A stretch of DNA of 64,000 nucleotides from an uncultured Lachnospiraceae bacterium. GTDB lineage: Bacteria; Bacillota; Clostridia; Lachnospirales; Lachnospiraceae. Below the pieces are notes generated by a model that was not told where the DNA came from, made no database searches, and saw only the letters and a program-made list of their open reading frames with translations. Positions 17,379 through 28,641 of the stretch are shown piece after piece; the stretch's first letter is position 1, and every line of letters starts with the position of its first letter. The stretch is from contig CADBXF010000016.1 of NCBI GenBank assembly GCA_902798585.1, positions 124,001-188,000 of the forward strand. Direction: 5' to 3'. A program made the translations under genes and the position numbers.

Positions 17379-18881
17379 TCAAAATCTGCGGTCGAAATCA
17401 AACCCTCTGTCTCCCTCGAACTCGCGCTCCGTGATGTCGACATATACTACGCCCTGCGCGCGAACCGGCACCGACAATGCAATAGTTCCGCGTGCTCTCT
17501 TCGCAATCCCGCTCTGTGCAAACGGATAGGCAAAGCGGCGAATCAACTCCACCTGTGCATTGGAAGGATTCTTCGGCTCTCCCAGGTCATGCCATGCCTT
17601 TCTCGGGTTGCAAGTCACCGGGTCCACGATCTCGCGAAGCACGGTGTACTCCTTCGCCTCAGCCGCGAGCTTCACGGCAATCTCCGTATCCTCGTCCGTC
17701 ATGTTCCAGAATACGCCGCGGTATCCGCCGCCCGGCTTCTTCACGATGACGGCGTTCTTTCCCTTGTAAACACAGGTCTCCGTCGCCTCCTGCAGGCGCT
17801 TAAAGAAAGCGAATGTCCAGAAGGTAGGCTTCGGAATGCAGCCGTGCGCTACCAGACCGAAACCGCCGTGGAACAGCGAGAACGGCACGCCGGCCTCCTC
17901 AAACACATCGCCGAAAGTCCAGTAGGAATAGCTGTACGAGGTCTCGCCGAGGCGCTCCAGCTGGTATGCGAGGTAAGCAGCATTTTCATTCGTATCATGC
18001 AGGGGGTTCGTCGGCGTATACGAGGTATTGAACTCCGTGAGATGCATCTCCATCCCCTTGAATTCCCTGTACGAATCGATGATGTCGCGGCTCGTCTGCA
18101 GGTTTGCAAAACCGAGCTCCGGATCGGACAGCTTCTGGTAGGTGTAATGGCCCGAATACTCCGGCATCTCCGTCGTATAATGGTGTCTTGTCGCAAAATC
18201 GGGCTTGATCTTCTCCTTCCTGCAGAAGTCGAAAAATGCCTTCATCCACTCGGCATCGCGCACGCCGCAGATTGCGGGTCCGCCGATGCGGAAGCGCTTG
18301 TCCAGAGCCTTGATTGCTAGAAATGTCTCCTTGAACAGGCGGAAGTACTCCTCCATGTTCGCATCCTTCCAAAAGCCCGGAAGGTTCGGCTCATTCCACA
18401 CCTCAATCGGCCAGCTGTACACGCGCTCTCCGTACCGCTTCACAAGGTGCGACAGAGTCGTTGTGACAAGCGTCGTCCAGTCCGCGTACTCGGTCGGAGG
18501 CGTCGTGTTGCCCTTCCAGTAAAAGATGGTATTGTCGCCCGAAGCCATCGCCTTAGGCATAAAACCGAGCTCCAGAAAGGGCTCGATACCCCGCGCAAGA
18601 TAGGCGTCCATCACACGGTCAAGATATGTAAAGTTGTACTCCACCGTCTCCTTGCCGGTTTTCCAGTCCCTGCGCTTCTGGTAAATGGCCATATCGTCCG
18701 TAAAAAGTCCGTGTCCGCGAATATGTTTGAATCCGATGATGTCCTGCACAAAGGACAGCTCCTTCAGGTATTCCTCCGTAAGCGCCAACCCCATGCGGCC
18801 CGTGCCGACACAGAAATCGACATTATTGTGAAACGCAACATTTTCCGCGCCGTTTATTGTAATTTTCGTAACTTTTCCCAT
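17379..18881 (-). CDS. Glycoside hydrolase family 39, probable beta-xylosidase
   Basis: This 500-residue enzyme shows the GH39 (beta/alpha)8 barrel hallmarks: the acid/base Glu in IEVWNEPNLPGFW and the nucleophile Glu in HLTEFNTSY, with GFKHIRGHGLF near the N-terminus. It has no signal peptide, so it would act inside the cell, releasing xylose from xylo-oligosaccharides after uptake. The ATG at 18881 follows GGGAGG by 8 nt. It heads a long minus-strand gene string. With GH43 (54 kb) and GH115 (34 kb) it points to glucuronoxylan use. Confidence 0.92.
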   Translation of the reverse strand: MGKVTKITINGAENVAFHNNVDFCVGTGRMGLALTEEYLKELSFVQDIIGFKHIRGHGLFTDDMAIYQKRRDWKTGKETVEYNFTYLDRVMDAYLARGIEPFLELGFMPKAMASGDNTIFYWKGNTTPPTEYADWTTLVTTTLSHLVKRYGERVYSWPIEVWNEPNLPGFWKDANMEEYFRLFKETFLAIKALDKRFRIGGPAICGVRDAEWMKAFFDFCRKEKIKPDFATRHHYTTEMPEYSGHYTYQKLSDPELGFANLQTSRDIIDSYREFKGMEMHLTEFNTSYTPTNPLHDTNENAAYLAYQLERLGETSYSYSYWTFGDVFEEAGVPFSLFHGGFGLVAHGCIPKPTFWTFAFFKRLQEATETCVYKGKNAVIVKKPGGGYRGVFWNMTDEDTEIAVKLAAEAKEYTVLREIVDPVTCNPRKAWHDLGEPKNPSNAQVELIRRFAYPFAQSGIAKRARGTIALSVPVRAQGVVYVDITEREFEGDRGFDFDRRF

Positions 18882-18911
18882 CCTGTTTTCCTCCCGGGAT
18901 AATATAGCTCT

Positions 18912-18940
18912 ATTATACCCGAATTCGCTCCTCCGCACAA
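18912..18940 (-). promoter_or_regulatory. Putative promoter of the GH39-led gene string
   Basis: A perfect TATAAT (18917-18912, minus strand) lies 17 bp from a weak -35, TTGTGC (18940-18935), about 30 nt upstream of the GH39 ATG. Confidence 0.5.
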
Positions 18941-18941
18941 G

Positions 18942-18965
18942 AAAAAACCCTGTCCGAAGACAGGG
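18942..18965 (-). terminator. Intrinsic terminator of the RsiV-like lipoprotein gene
   Basis: On the minus strand CCCTGTC-TTCG-GACAGGG is followed by TTTTTT, a perfect 7-bp stem with a stable TTCG tetraloop, directly after the gene that stops at 18973. Confidence 0.85.
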
Positions 18966-18972
18966 CTTTTTA

Positions 18973-20385
18973 TCATTCGTTTCGCTTCTCAATGTAGTAC
19001 GGTATCGTCACATCAACAACCAGTCCGAGGTCGTCCGCATTGTCGAACTCCACGGCAACCACCTTGTCGTAATCGTTGTAAATCATGGGGTCGACAAAGC
19101 TGTATCTCGTCGGCCGCAGTCCGTAGGCGTTGTCGATATAAATTGTTGTTCCGTAGTCGCGGAAAATGATGCTCTCAAGCTGCACCTCCCCGCCTTCCGT
19201 GAACGGCCAGAACATCAGGTAATAGCGACGCCCGGTCGTCTTATCGCGGAACTCCAAAAATGCATTTTCCTCGTATTCCGCGGCTTCCTCGGCATCGGCG
19301 CCCTCATACTCGACGCCGGACTTCTTCAGAATCTCCGCAGCTTCCGACCATGTCATTGTCTTGATTCCCTTTGCTAACACCGGAATCGTCGCATTGTAAA
19401 GGTCGGTGTGGTACGCTGCACAGTCCGGAATCCTGCGCTGAATCGAGCCGTCGTAACCGCCGATCCACTCCGGCGCAAACAGCTCGGGATAATCCTCAAC
19501 ATTGATTTGAACCTTGATTTCGCCTGCGGCTATCGCCGCAATCTCGCCCTCATCAAACCAGATTTCCAGACCCTTGTCCGTTGCTACCCAGGAAATCGTC
19601 TCCCCGCGGAACAAACCGGCAATCCGGTCCTTCCAGTTTTCATCAAGCATCGCGTCGGTATAATTCTTGCTTTCCTCAATCTTCCGGATTACAAGGTCGC
19701 GCAGGGCGTCATAATCCCTCACCATCTGCCAGAGGATAAGCGATTTTCCGGTCTTCGTGCTGAAATTCCAGCCTCTTCGCCTGTAATTCGGATGGGCTCC
19801 GCCGAGATAAGAATAACTCACGCGGCTGAAGCTGAACACCAGCGAATCCGCTCTTCCGATTTTGGCCTCTCCGATGCTGAACCACCGGGAGACATCCTCT
19901 CCGCTTTCAATTGCCGCGGAGGCCGTCGTATCGATGAACGATGTGTACTCGCCGGCAGCGATATAAGCCTCTCCGTCAATCGCTTCCGCAAGTCCGCCGT
20001 AGCCCGGTTCCACGATATAAATAAACTGCTGATGCGCCCCTGCATTCGGGTCGTCCTCATCCATCTCCGTGCGGTACCAGGAAACGTTACCGATGACATA
20101 CGCAGGTCCTGTCTCTGCGGCAACGACCGGAAGCGAAGGTCCCTCCGTCGGTGTCGGTGTCGGCGTCGCCGTCGGCTCCTCGGTAGGGGTAGGCGTAGCC
20201 TCCTCAGTAGGCGTGGGGGCATCCGGTTCGCCCGTAGGCGTCACCTTTTCGGTCGGCTTTCCGGTAACCTCCTCCGTAGGCTTCCTGTCCCTTTCGATAT
20301 CTCTGGTTGTCGGCTTATCGTCGCAACCTGCAAGCAATGTTACAACCATGGCAAATACCATGACAATCGTCAAAACGCGCTTCAT
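18973..20385 (-). CDS. Lipoprotein with Thr-Pro linker and RsiV/DUF3298-like domain
   Basis: The 470-residue product has a signal sequence and lipobox (VTLLAGC) and a Thr-Pro/Glu linker (about residues 28-90). A two-part domain follows that resembles DUF4163/DUF3298, the extracytoplasmic region of RsiV: the SYLGGAHPNY motif followed by a GKSLIL segment, then a LEIWFDEGEIAAIAAG segment. In RsiV this fold binds lysozyme, but many lipoproteins carry it with unknown roles. The C-terminal third is not recognised. It is monocistronic, ending at a strong terminator. Confidence 0.65.
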   Translation of the reverse strand: MKRVLTIVMVFAMVVTLLAGCDDKPTTRDIERDRKPTEEVTGKPTEKVTPTGEPDAPTPTEEATPTPTEEPTATPTPTPTEGPSLPVVAAETGPAYVIGNVSWYRTEMDEDDPNAGAHQQFIYIVEPGYGGLAEAIDGEAYIAAGEYTSFIDTTASAAIESGEDVSRWFSIGEAKIGRADSLVFSFSRVSYSYLGGAHPNYRRRGWNFSTKTGKSLILWQMVRDYDALRDLVIRKIEESKNYTDAMLDENWKDRIAGLFRGETISWVATDKGLEIWFDEGEIAAIAAGEIKVQINVEDYPELFAPEWIGGYDGSIQRRIPDCAAYHTDLYNATIPVLAKGIKTMTWSEAAEILKKSGVEYEGADAEEAAEYEENAFLEFRDKTTGRRYYLMFWPFTEGGEVQLESIIFRDYGTTIYIDNAYGLRPTRYSFVDPMIYNDYDKVVAVEFDNADDLGLVVDVTIPYYIEKRNE

Positions 20386-20464
20386 ATCTCATCCTCTTTT
20401 TCCGTTTTTTCGGGGTTCCGCCCGTCCATTATACTCCCGCACCGGGGATTGCGCAAGCCGGTCT

Positions 20465-21880
20465 CTATCGAATCGTCTCGAGGCGAATCGTGTTGGTGTT
20501 GCCGGACTGACCGCTCGTCTGGCCGCCCGTAAGCACTACATTGTCGCCCTTTTGCAGTCCGAAGACATCCTTTGCGTGCCGCAGCGCATGGTAAAACATG
20601 ACATCCACGGAGTTGAACTCCTCGCTCAGAACCGGCGTCACGCCCCAGCTTAAGTTGAGCTTTCGCCACGCCTTCTCCGATGTCGTCATTCCGATGATAT
20701 CGACCGGACACCGGAAACGGCTCACCATACGGACCGTATTTCCGGAGAGGGAGCTTATCACGATTCCCTTTGCTTTCGTGTCAATCGCCATGGCGCATGT
20801 CGCATGCGAAACCGCGTCGATGTTGCTCTTCAAAACATATTCCATGTTCGCAAAGCGCTTCGCGTAATCGATGTTTTTCTCGGTGTACTCCGCAATCTCC
20901 GCCATGTTTTTCACCGCGTCGACGGGGTACCGACCTGCCGCCGACTCGCCCGAGAGCATCACGGCCGAGGAACCGTCGTACACGGCGTTGGCGACATCGG
21001 AAATCTCCGCTCTCGTCGGGCGCGGATTGTGAATCATCGACTCCAGCATTTCCGTCGCCGTAATGACGCGCTTGCCGAGCATCCGGCATTTTTTAATCAG
21101 ATATTTCTGAATCGCCGGCACTTCCACAAACGGAATTTCCACGCCGAGGTCTCCTCGTGCAACCATGATTCCGTCCGCAATCTCGCAGATTTCATCGATG
21201 TGATCGACGCCGGAACGGTTCTCGATCTTCGCGATAATATCGATGTTCCCGCCGCCGTTCTCGTTCAGGAACTGCCGCATGGCCCCGATATCCTCCTTCG
21301 TGGAGACGAAGGACGCCGCAACGAAGTCGACATCATTTTCAATGCCGAAGAGAAGGTCCTCGCGATCCTGCTTGCTGAGGAATTCGCCCTTCAAAACATG
21401 CCCCGGAAAATTCATGCTCTTCCGGTCGGAAATCTCGCCTCCGGAAATCACACGACATACGGCGTCGTCGCCCGAAAGCTCCTCCACCTCAAACACAAGA
21501 AGCCCGTTGTTCACCAGAATGCGGTCGCCGACGGAAAGCTCGTGAATGAGGTCTTTGTAAGTGACCGAGACCTTCGTCTCGTCGCCCTCAACCTCCGCCA
21601 CGGTAAATGTGAACTTCGCTCCCTCAACGAGCGTTGCCTTCTTGTTCTTAAATGTCTTAATACGGTACTCCGGCCCCTTGGTGTCGAGCATGATGGCGAG
21701 CGGATAGTTCAGCTTCTCCCGCACGCTCTTGATCAATTCAATTTTCCGACGGTGCTCCTCATGCGTTCCGTGCGAAAAATTAAGCCTCGCCACGTTCATC
21801 CCCGCCTTACACATCTCGGTGAGCGTGGTCTCATTCTCACTGGCCGGACCGATGGTACAAATAATCTTCGTCTTTCTCAT
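20465..21880 (-). CDS. pyk: Pyruvate kinase
   Basis: This 471-residue enzyme makes pyruvate and ATP from phosphoenolpyruvate and ADP, the last step of glycolysis. It begins MRKTKIICTIGPAS, contains the active-site signature IMVARGDLGVEIPF and the MLESM/PTRAE region, and ends in the normal alpha/beta C domain. The extra PEP-utiliser domain found in some Firmicutes is absent. The ATG at 21880 is preceded by only a weak AGGCAG site. An island of palindromic repeats lies upstream, toward tuf. Confidence 0.96.
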   Translation of the reverse strand: MRKTKIICTIGPASENETTLTEMCKAGMNVARLNFSHGTHEEHRRKIELIKSVREKLNYPLAIMLDTKGPEYRIKTFKNKKATLVEGAKFTFTVAEVEGDETKVSVTYKDLIHELSVGDRILVNNGLLVFEVEELSGDDAVCRVISGGEISDRKSMNFPGHVLKGEFLSKQDREDLLFGIENDVDFVAASFVSTKEDIGAMRQFLNENGGGNIDIIAKIENRSGVDHIDEICEIADGIMVARGDLGVEIPFVEVPAIQKYLIKKCRMLGKRVITATEMLESMIHNPRPTRAEISDVANAVYDGSSAVMLSGESAAGRYPVDAVKNMAEIAEYTEKNIDYAKRFANMEYVLKSNIDAVSHATCAMAIDTKAKGIVISSLSGNTVRMVSRFRCPVDIIGMTTSEKAWRKLNLSWGVTPVLSEEFNSVDVMFYHALRHAKDVFGLQKGDNVVLTGGQTSGQSGNTNTIRLETIR

Positions 21881-21945
21881 AATGTCTGCCTGCTTTCTCT
21901 TTACAAAAATGCGCAAACCCTTTTCCCACTGTAACACTATCTGTT

Positions 21946-21974
21946 ATTGTACCACTTTTCATTTGCCTGTGCAA
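21946..21974 (-). promoter_or_regulatory. Putative pyk promoter
   Basis: TTGCAC (21974-21969) and TACAAT (21951-21946) on the minus strand are 17 bp apart, leaving a pyk leader of about 60 nt. Confidence 0.55.
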
Positions 21975-22010
21975 TGCCGCACTGTAAAGCGCAAAAAACA
22001 CCGCCCGCAA

Positions 22011-22450
22011 GCTTGCTTGCAAGCAGCTGCATTTTCCCTCCCGATGAACGCGCACCTCGAAAACGCTGTCGCGTTTTCTCGGTCGCGGCATTCGTTGAAT
22101 GCCGCGACATTAGCGCATAAAAGTACAGCCGCTTGCAAGCATGGCTTGCAGCGGCTGCATTTTCCCTAAGCATGGCTTGCAGCGGCTGCATTTTCCCTCC
22201 CGATGAACGCGCACCTCGAAAATGCTGGCGCATTTTCTCGGTCGCGGCATTCGTTGAATGCCGCGACTTTAGCGCATAAAAGTACAGCTGCTTGCAAGCA
22301 AGCTTGCAGCGGCTGCATTTTACTATGATGAACGCGCACCTCGAAAATGCTGACGCATTTTCTCGGTCGCGGCATTCGTTGAATGCCGCGACATTAGCGC
22401 ATAAAAGTACAGCCGCTTGCAAGCATGGCTTGCAGCGGCTGCATTTTATG
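22011..22450. repeat. Island of palindromic intergenic repeats between tuf and pyk
   Basis: The 605-bp gap between tuf and pyk holds three copies of a unit of about 120-125 bp, starting at 22043, 22202 and 22327, plus partial tail copies at about 22011-22041 and 22168-22200. Each unit has three inverted repeats: GAAAATGC/GCATTTTC, GTCGCGGCATTC/GAATGCCGCGAC with a GTT loop, and CAGCCGCTTGCAAGC/GCTTGCAGCGGCTG. Copies differ by a few bases, some compensating within stems. There is no convincing gene inside. Candidate identities are a REP/BIME-like family or a small non-autonomous element. Confidence 0.85.
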
Positions 22451-22485
22451 CGCTATGCGCATTCATCTCATTTTTACGCGGATGT

Positions 22486-23673
22486 TTACTCGATGATCGA
22501 AGCAACACGGCCCGAACCAACGGTACGGCCACCCTCACGGATAGCGAAGGTAAGACCCTGCTCCATAGCGATCGGGTGAATGAGCTCGATGGTCATCTCT
22601 ACGTTATCACCAGGCATGCACATCTCGGTACCAGCCGGGAGCTCGCAAACACCGGTAACGTCCGTTGTACGGAAGTAGAACTGAGGACGATAGTTGTTGA
22701 AGAAAGGCGTATGACGGCCACCCTCGTCCTTAGTAAGAACGTACACCTGAGCGGTGAACTTCTTGTGGCACTTTACACTGCCGGGCTTAGCCAAAACCTG
22801 GCCACGCTCGATCTCGGTTCTCTGAACACCACGAAGGAGAGCACCGATGTTATCACCGGCCTGAGCCTCATCAAGAAGCTTACGGAACATCTCGATACCG
22901 GTAACAACCGTCTTACGGGTCTCTTCCTTGATACCGATGATCTCAACTTCCTCGTTAAGGTGAAGGGTACCACGCTCTACACGGCCGGTAGCAACCGTAC
23001 CACGACCGGTAATGGTGAATACGTCCTCAACAGGCATAAGGAAAGGCTTGTCGGTCTCACGCTGAGGATCCGGAATGTAGGAATCAACCGTATCCATGAG
23101 CTCCATGATCTTGTCGCCCCACTCGCTGCTCGGATCTTCGAGAGCCTTGAGAGCGGAACCCTTAACGATCGGGCAACCCGTGAAATCGTACTCTTCAAGC
23201 TGCTCGGTGATCTCCATCTCAACGAGCTCAAGGAGCTCAGGATCATCAACCATATCGCACTTGTTCATGAATACTACGATGTAAGGAACGCCTACCTGAC
23301 GGGAGAGAAGGATGTGCTCCTTCGTCTGAGCCATAACACCGTCGGTTGCAGCAACTACGAGGATAGCGCCGTCCATCTGAGCAGCACCGGTAATCATGTT
23401 CTTAACGTAGTCAGCATGGCCGGGGCAGTCAACGTGAGCGTAGTGACGCTTCTCGGTCTGATACTCAACATGTGCGGTGGAAATGGTTATACCACGAGCT
23501 CTCTCCTCGGGAGCCTTGTCGATGTTCTCGAAGTCAACCTTCGCATTACCCGGAACGCGCTCTGCCAAAACCTTGGTGATAGCAGCGGTAAGGGTGGTCT
23601 TACCATGGTCAACGTGACCGATGGTACCGATATTGCAATGTGCCTTGGTTCTTTCAAACTTAGCTTTTGCCAT
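22486..23673 (-). CDS. tuf: Translation elongation factor Tu
   Basis: The 395-residue GTPase delivers aminoacyl-tRNA to the ribosome. The sequence is typical throughout: [10 protein letters not shown] (P-loop), the RGITI effector region, [12 protein letters not shown] and the C-terminal beta domains. An AGGAGG site precedes the ATG at 23673. It is the last gene of the str operon order rpsL-rpsG-fusA-tuf but also has a good promoter of its own in the fusA-tuf gap. Base composition is markedly less GC-rich at third positions than neighbouring genes, as expected for a highly expressed gene. Confidence 0.98.
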   Translation of the reverse strand: MAKAKFERTKAHCNIGTIGHVDHGKTTLTAAITKVLAERVPGNAKVDFENIDKAPEERARGITISTAHVEYQTEKRHYAHVDCPGHADYVKNMITGAAQMDGAILVVAATDGVMAQTKEHILLSRQVGVPYIVVFMNKCDMVDDPELLELVEMEITEQLEEYDFTGCPIVKGSALKALEDPSSEWGDKIMELMDTVDSYIPDPQRETDKPFLMPVEDVFTITGRGTVATGRVERGTLHLNEEVEIIGIKEETRKTVVTGIEMFRKLLDEAQAGDNIGALLRGVQRTEIERGQVLAKPGSVKCHKKFTAQVYVLTKDEGGRHTPFFNNYRPQFYFRTTDVTGVCELPAGTEMCMPGDNVEMTIELIHPIAMEQGLTFAIREGGRTVGSGRVASIIE

Positions 23674-23755
23674 CTTGAAAATCCTCCTAAGAAAAATTGT
23701 CTTGTTTTTGTTGTTCTCATAGGCTCACGGCGGAGCCGGAGCCCGACATACGCCC

Positions 23756-23784
23756 ATTATATTTCAAAACAGGCATAATTTCAA
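23756..23784 (-). promoter_or_regulatory. Internal promoter for tuf
   Basis: On the minus strand TTGAAA (23784-23779) and perfect TATAAT (23761-23756) are separated by 17 bp in the 134-bp fusA-tuf gap, giving a leader of about 75 nt with a GGCTC/GAGCC hairpin. Confidence 0.7.
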
Positions 23785-23807
23785 GCACTTTTTACAAATG
23801 TCCCGGA

Positions 23808-25937
<2,130 letters not shown>

Positions 25938-25978
25938 GGATTTGTCCTCCTAAAAATTCTAAGCGACGGCGGGCCGAA

Positions 25979-26449
25979 TTACCAACGGTAATGGGAGAAC
26001 GCCTTGTTCGCCTCTGCCATCTTGTGCATATCTTCTTTTCTCTTAACTGCGTTTCCGGTGTTGTTGGACGCGTCAAGAATCTCGTTCGCAAGACGATCGA
26101 TCATGGTCTTCTCACTTCTCTTGCGCGAGAACATTGTCAGCCAGCGAAGAGCAAGAGCCTGTCTTCTCTCCGGTCTGACCTCAACCGGCACCTGGTAGGT
26201 AGCACCGCCGATACGGCGAGCCTTAACCTCGAGCATGGGCATAAGGTTGTTCATGGCAGCCTCGAAGACTTCCATCGCTTCCTTGCCGCTCTTGGCATTT
26301 ACCTGCTCAAATGCGCCGTAAACGATCTTCTGTGCGGTTCCCTTCTTGCCGTCAAGCATGACATTGTTGATCAGCTTGGTAACGATCTTGCTGTTGTAGA
26401 TCGGATCCGCCAGAACGTCTCTTTTTTGAATATGTCCTTTACGTGGCAC
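25979..26449 (-). CDS. rpsG: 30S ribosomal protein S7
   Basis: The 156-residue protein is the standard S7 length, with [18 protein letters not shown] at the start and [16 protein letters not shown] in the middle. S7 nucleates the 30S head on 16S rRNA. A GTG at 26449 is the start, preceded by GGAGGG; the open frame extends 11 codons upstream without homology. It lies 41 nt upstream of fusA, but the gap to rpsL is 220 bp, unusually long. Confidence 0.97.
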   Translation of the reverse strand: MPRKGHIQKRDVLADPIYNSKIVTKLINNVMLDGKKGTAQKIVYGAFEQVNAKSGKEAMEVFEAAMNNLMPMLEVKARRIGGATYQVPVEVRPERRQALALRWLTMFSRKRSEKTMIDRLANEILDASNNTGNAVKRKEDMHKMAEANKAFSHYRW

Positions 26450-26669
26450 GTTACTTCCCTCCTTAATTATTCCCGAAAACAAACGCTTTCGGTAGGATTA
26501 ATTCTACGGTACTCACATTACTGTGTTCATGCACTCGGTCATGTATTTTCACTCGCATCTGCAACCACAAAACTCTGCGACAGGAACGCTTTCGCGTCCT
26601 TACGGAAAATTCAGCCTAGCATTTTAGTAATGAAATTGTCCTTTGAAACGATTTCGAATAGCTTCGAAA
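26450..26669 (-). other. Long rpsL-rpsG intercistronic region
   Basis: The 220-bp gap has no gene. On the minus strand it contains a short hairpin with a GAAA tetraloop (GGACGC/GCGTTCC, plus-strand 26583-26599) and several AT-rich stretches; no strong promoter pair was found. In E. coli the rpsL-rpsG gap carries the S7 translational operator, so a regulatory role is possible. Confidence 0.4.
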
Positions 26670-27092
26670 TTACTTCTTTGCGTCCTTCGGACGCTTTGCG
26701 CCGTACTTGGAGCGAGCCTGGCGTCTCTTAGCAACACCGGCCGTATCCAGCGTACCGCGGATGATATGATAACGGGTACCGGGAAGGTCCTTTACACGAC
26801 CGCCGCGGATCAGCACAACGCTGTGCTCCTGAAGGTTATGTCCCTCACCGGGAATGTAGCTCGTAACCTCCATACCGTTACTGAGACGAACTCTGGCAAT
26901 CTTACGAAGAGCCGAGTTCGGCTTCTTAGGGGTTGTGGTACGAACCGCCGTGCACACACCTCTCTTCTGCGGCGAAGAAGCATTCGTCGCCTTCTTCTTC
27001 AGAGCGTTGAAGCCCTTCTGCAGAGCGGGTGCCGTGGACTTGCTTGCGCTTACTTCACGACCCTTGCGTACTAACTGGTTAAATGTAGGCAT
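26670..27092 (-). CDS. rpsL: 30S ribosomal protein S12
   Basis: The 140-residue protein has the invariant S12 sequence: [12 protein letters not shown] at the start, the [13 protein letters not shown] loop (containing the Lys linked to streptomycin resistance), and [25 protein letters not shown]. It acts in the decoding centre. It is the first gene of the str operon and is preceded by an AGGAGGTAATAGG-type site and a consensus promoter. Confidence 0.98.
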   Translation of the reverse strand: MPTFNQLVRKGREVSASKSTAPALQKGFNALKKKATNASSPQKRGVCTAVRTTTPKKPNSALRKIARVRLSNGMEVTSYIPGEGHNLQEHSVVLIRGGRVKDLPGTRYHIIRGTLDTAGVAKRRQARSKYGAKRPKDAKK

Positions 27093-27185
27093 CCTATTAC
27101 CTCCTGTTCAGATTCTTTGGTTTGTTCTTCCGAACTTGTGGTTGCATGTGCAGGAAATCTGCATAAAGAAAAACCTGCTGTTTTC

Positions 27186-27207
27186 GGGCACACAAACAAA
27201 GGTGCCC
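27186..27207 (-). promoter_or_regulatory. Leader hairpin in the rpsL 5' UTR
   Basis: GGGCAC/GTGCCC (6 bp, 10-nt loop) begins about 9-10 nt after the predicted transcription start of the str operon. It could stabilise the mRNA or serve in regulation. Confidence 0.4.
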
Positions 27208-27222
27208 AAAAACGCAAGTTAG

Positions 27223-27251
27223 ATTATAGTAAACCTCTTGTCGAATGTCAA
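27223..27251 (-). promoter_or_regulatory. Consensus promoter of the str operon
   Basis: On the minus strand TTGACA (27251-27246) and TATAAT (27228-27223) are perfect and exactly 17 bp apart. Transcription should start near 27216, giving rpsL a leader of about 124 nt. Confidence 0.88.
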
Positions 27252-27290
27252 GCGTATTTTTCGGAAAATGCACGGTTTCCGCCGGATTCG

Positions 27291-27327
27291 ACAAACGAGA
27301 CGCCTCCGCGGGGGAGGCGTCGTTTGT
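27291..27327 (-). terminator. Large hairpin after the Cys-tail membrane-protein gene
   Basis: ACAAAC and GACGCCTCC (27291-27296, 27299-27307) pair with GGAGGCGTC and GTTTGT (27313-27327), a 15-bp interrupted stem directly after the stop codon at 27328. There is no clear U-run on the minus strand, so it may be a terminator or an mRNA-stabilising structure. Confidence 0.55.
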
Positions 27328-28641
27328 TTATTTGCAGTTTCGCCGGATGGCTTCGAGCGTCAGACCGGTGTGATAGAAGTCCTTCACTGTGCAGCCGGCT
27401 CTTCCGCCGCCGGCGCATGCACAGGCACACGCACATGCGCAGGAGTGTGCGCAGGCGCAGGCGCAGGAACTGTGGGCGCAGCCGCCGCCTGAGCGGTGGG
27501 AATTGCCGGAGGAGCGCTTCGGCGCAGGTATGGTTACCACATTGACGCGGACATAGGTATTGGGGGACGAGGAATACCGGTAGAGACCGTTTGTTCTCTT
27601 CGCGCGCACTGCCGTCTCCTCCGCCGGGATGTCCGACTCCTCAATTCTCTCTTCCTTCTTTATAAAGCTGGCGCCGCAGTATTCACAGTTGTCCCGGCCC
27701 TCCGGACGGGGCGCGCCGCACCCCGGACACGACGGATGGTACTCGATTCGCGTGCGGAGAATTTTCTTGGTCTCGCCAGCGCCGAAGCCGGAGCTCTGTG
27801 TATACTTGTTTGCGGCGGATACAACCCCGCCGATGATGATAAAAATGAAGCCGAAGAACAGGATTATTGCGATAAAGGCTCCGAATCCGTCATCCCCGGA
27901 GCGCTCGCCGTACCCGAGGTCGTAACTGTAGGAGTCAACCCCGGTATCGCTTCCGCTGTCGTCGTAGTTGGAGGCGTCGGACCCGCCGAACTCCTTCGTC
28001 GAATCAAAGGCGAATGCGTCGTTTCGGTACGAAACCTGAACCTTAAAGCGCTCGCCCTTTTCCAGCGGCTTCGTCCAAACGCAGTAGCCGTCCTCAATCT
28101 CGCAGGCGGGGCTCCATGCCTCCGCCTTGTCGCAGTTCCAGCGAACGGTCAGATTTCCGATGCGGATATCGTCAAACCAGCCGGGCGTAAAATAGTACAC
28201 CGTCTCGCCCTCGGTGAGGCCGTTCATGTCGTACATGTAATCCTGAACCAGCGAAAAATCGATGTTCACAACCTCTCCCTTATAATAATCGCGGTCGAGG
28301 TCGATGCGAAGCCAGGTGCCTCCGCTCATCATATCGGAGATGTTCGCGACCGCGTCGCCGGAGGCGGTGACCGAAAGGTAATGGCGGTTGGGAATGCCGA
28401 TTTTCACCCACGAGAGCGGCCCCTCCGAATCGGAATCGAGCACTTCCCACGCGATGTGGTACTGCATCGTCAGCGTTCCGTCCTCGTTGACATCCACCGT
28501 GATTTCATACTCGCGGATGTAATCCAGATCGCCCGACGCGCCGGCCCGTTTCGCCGAGGCAAAGGTGAATGCAGCAATGCAGAGCAGGGCGACGCAAAGT
28601 GCAGCGAGACGGTATTTTCCGAAAAAGCGTTTCCTATTCAT
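27328..28641 (-). CDS. Membrane protein with DUF2207-like ectodomain, zinc ribbon and Cys/Ala-repeat tail
   Basis: The 437-residue product has a signal sequence, an extracellular beta-rich domain (about 40-230) resembling DUF2207, and a transmembrane helix (FGAFIAIILFFGFIFIIIGG). A cytoplasmic zinc ribbon follows (CPGCGAPRPEGRDNCEYCG). The last 60 residues contain ten cysteines, mostly in an alternating Cys-Ala pattern with AHSC blocks, bounded by GGGC and GGGRAGC. Its ATG overlaps the stop of the upstream radical SAM gene (ATGAATAG), so translation is coupled. The tail could be a substrate of that enzyme or a metal-binding element. Function is not established. Confidence 0.7.
   Translation of the reverse strand: MNRKRFFGKYRLAALCVALLCIAAFTFASAKRAGASGDLDYIREYEITVDVNEDGTLTMQYHIAWEVLDSDSEGPLSWVKIGIPNRHYLSVTASGDAVANISDMMSGGTWLRIDLDRDYYKGEVVNIDFSLVQDYMYDMNGLTEGETVYYFTPGWFDDIRIGNLTVRWNCDKAEAWSPACEIEDGYCVWTKPLEKGERFKVQVSYRNDAFAFDSTKEFGGSDASNYDDSGSDTGVDSYSYDLGYGERSGDDGFGAFIAIILFFGFIFIIIGGVVSAANKYTQSSGFGAGETKKILRTRIEYHPSCPGCGAPRPEGRDNCEYCGASFIKKEERIEESDIPAEETAVRAKRTNGLYRYSSSPNTYVRVNVVTIPAPKRSSGNSHRSGGGCAHSSCACACAHSCACACACACAGGGRAGCTVKDFYHTGLTLEAIRRNCK

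Noticed and set aside
22011..22450. Open frames of 69-161 codons across the palindromic repeats between tuf and pyk
   Set aside because: They are made of the repeat itself, translate to repeated low-information sequence, lack ribosome-binding sites, and similar frames exist on both strands.
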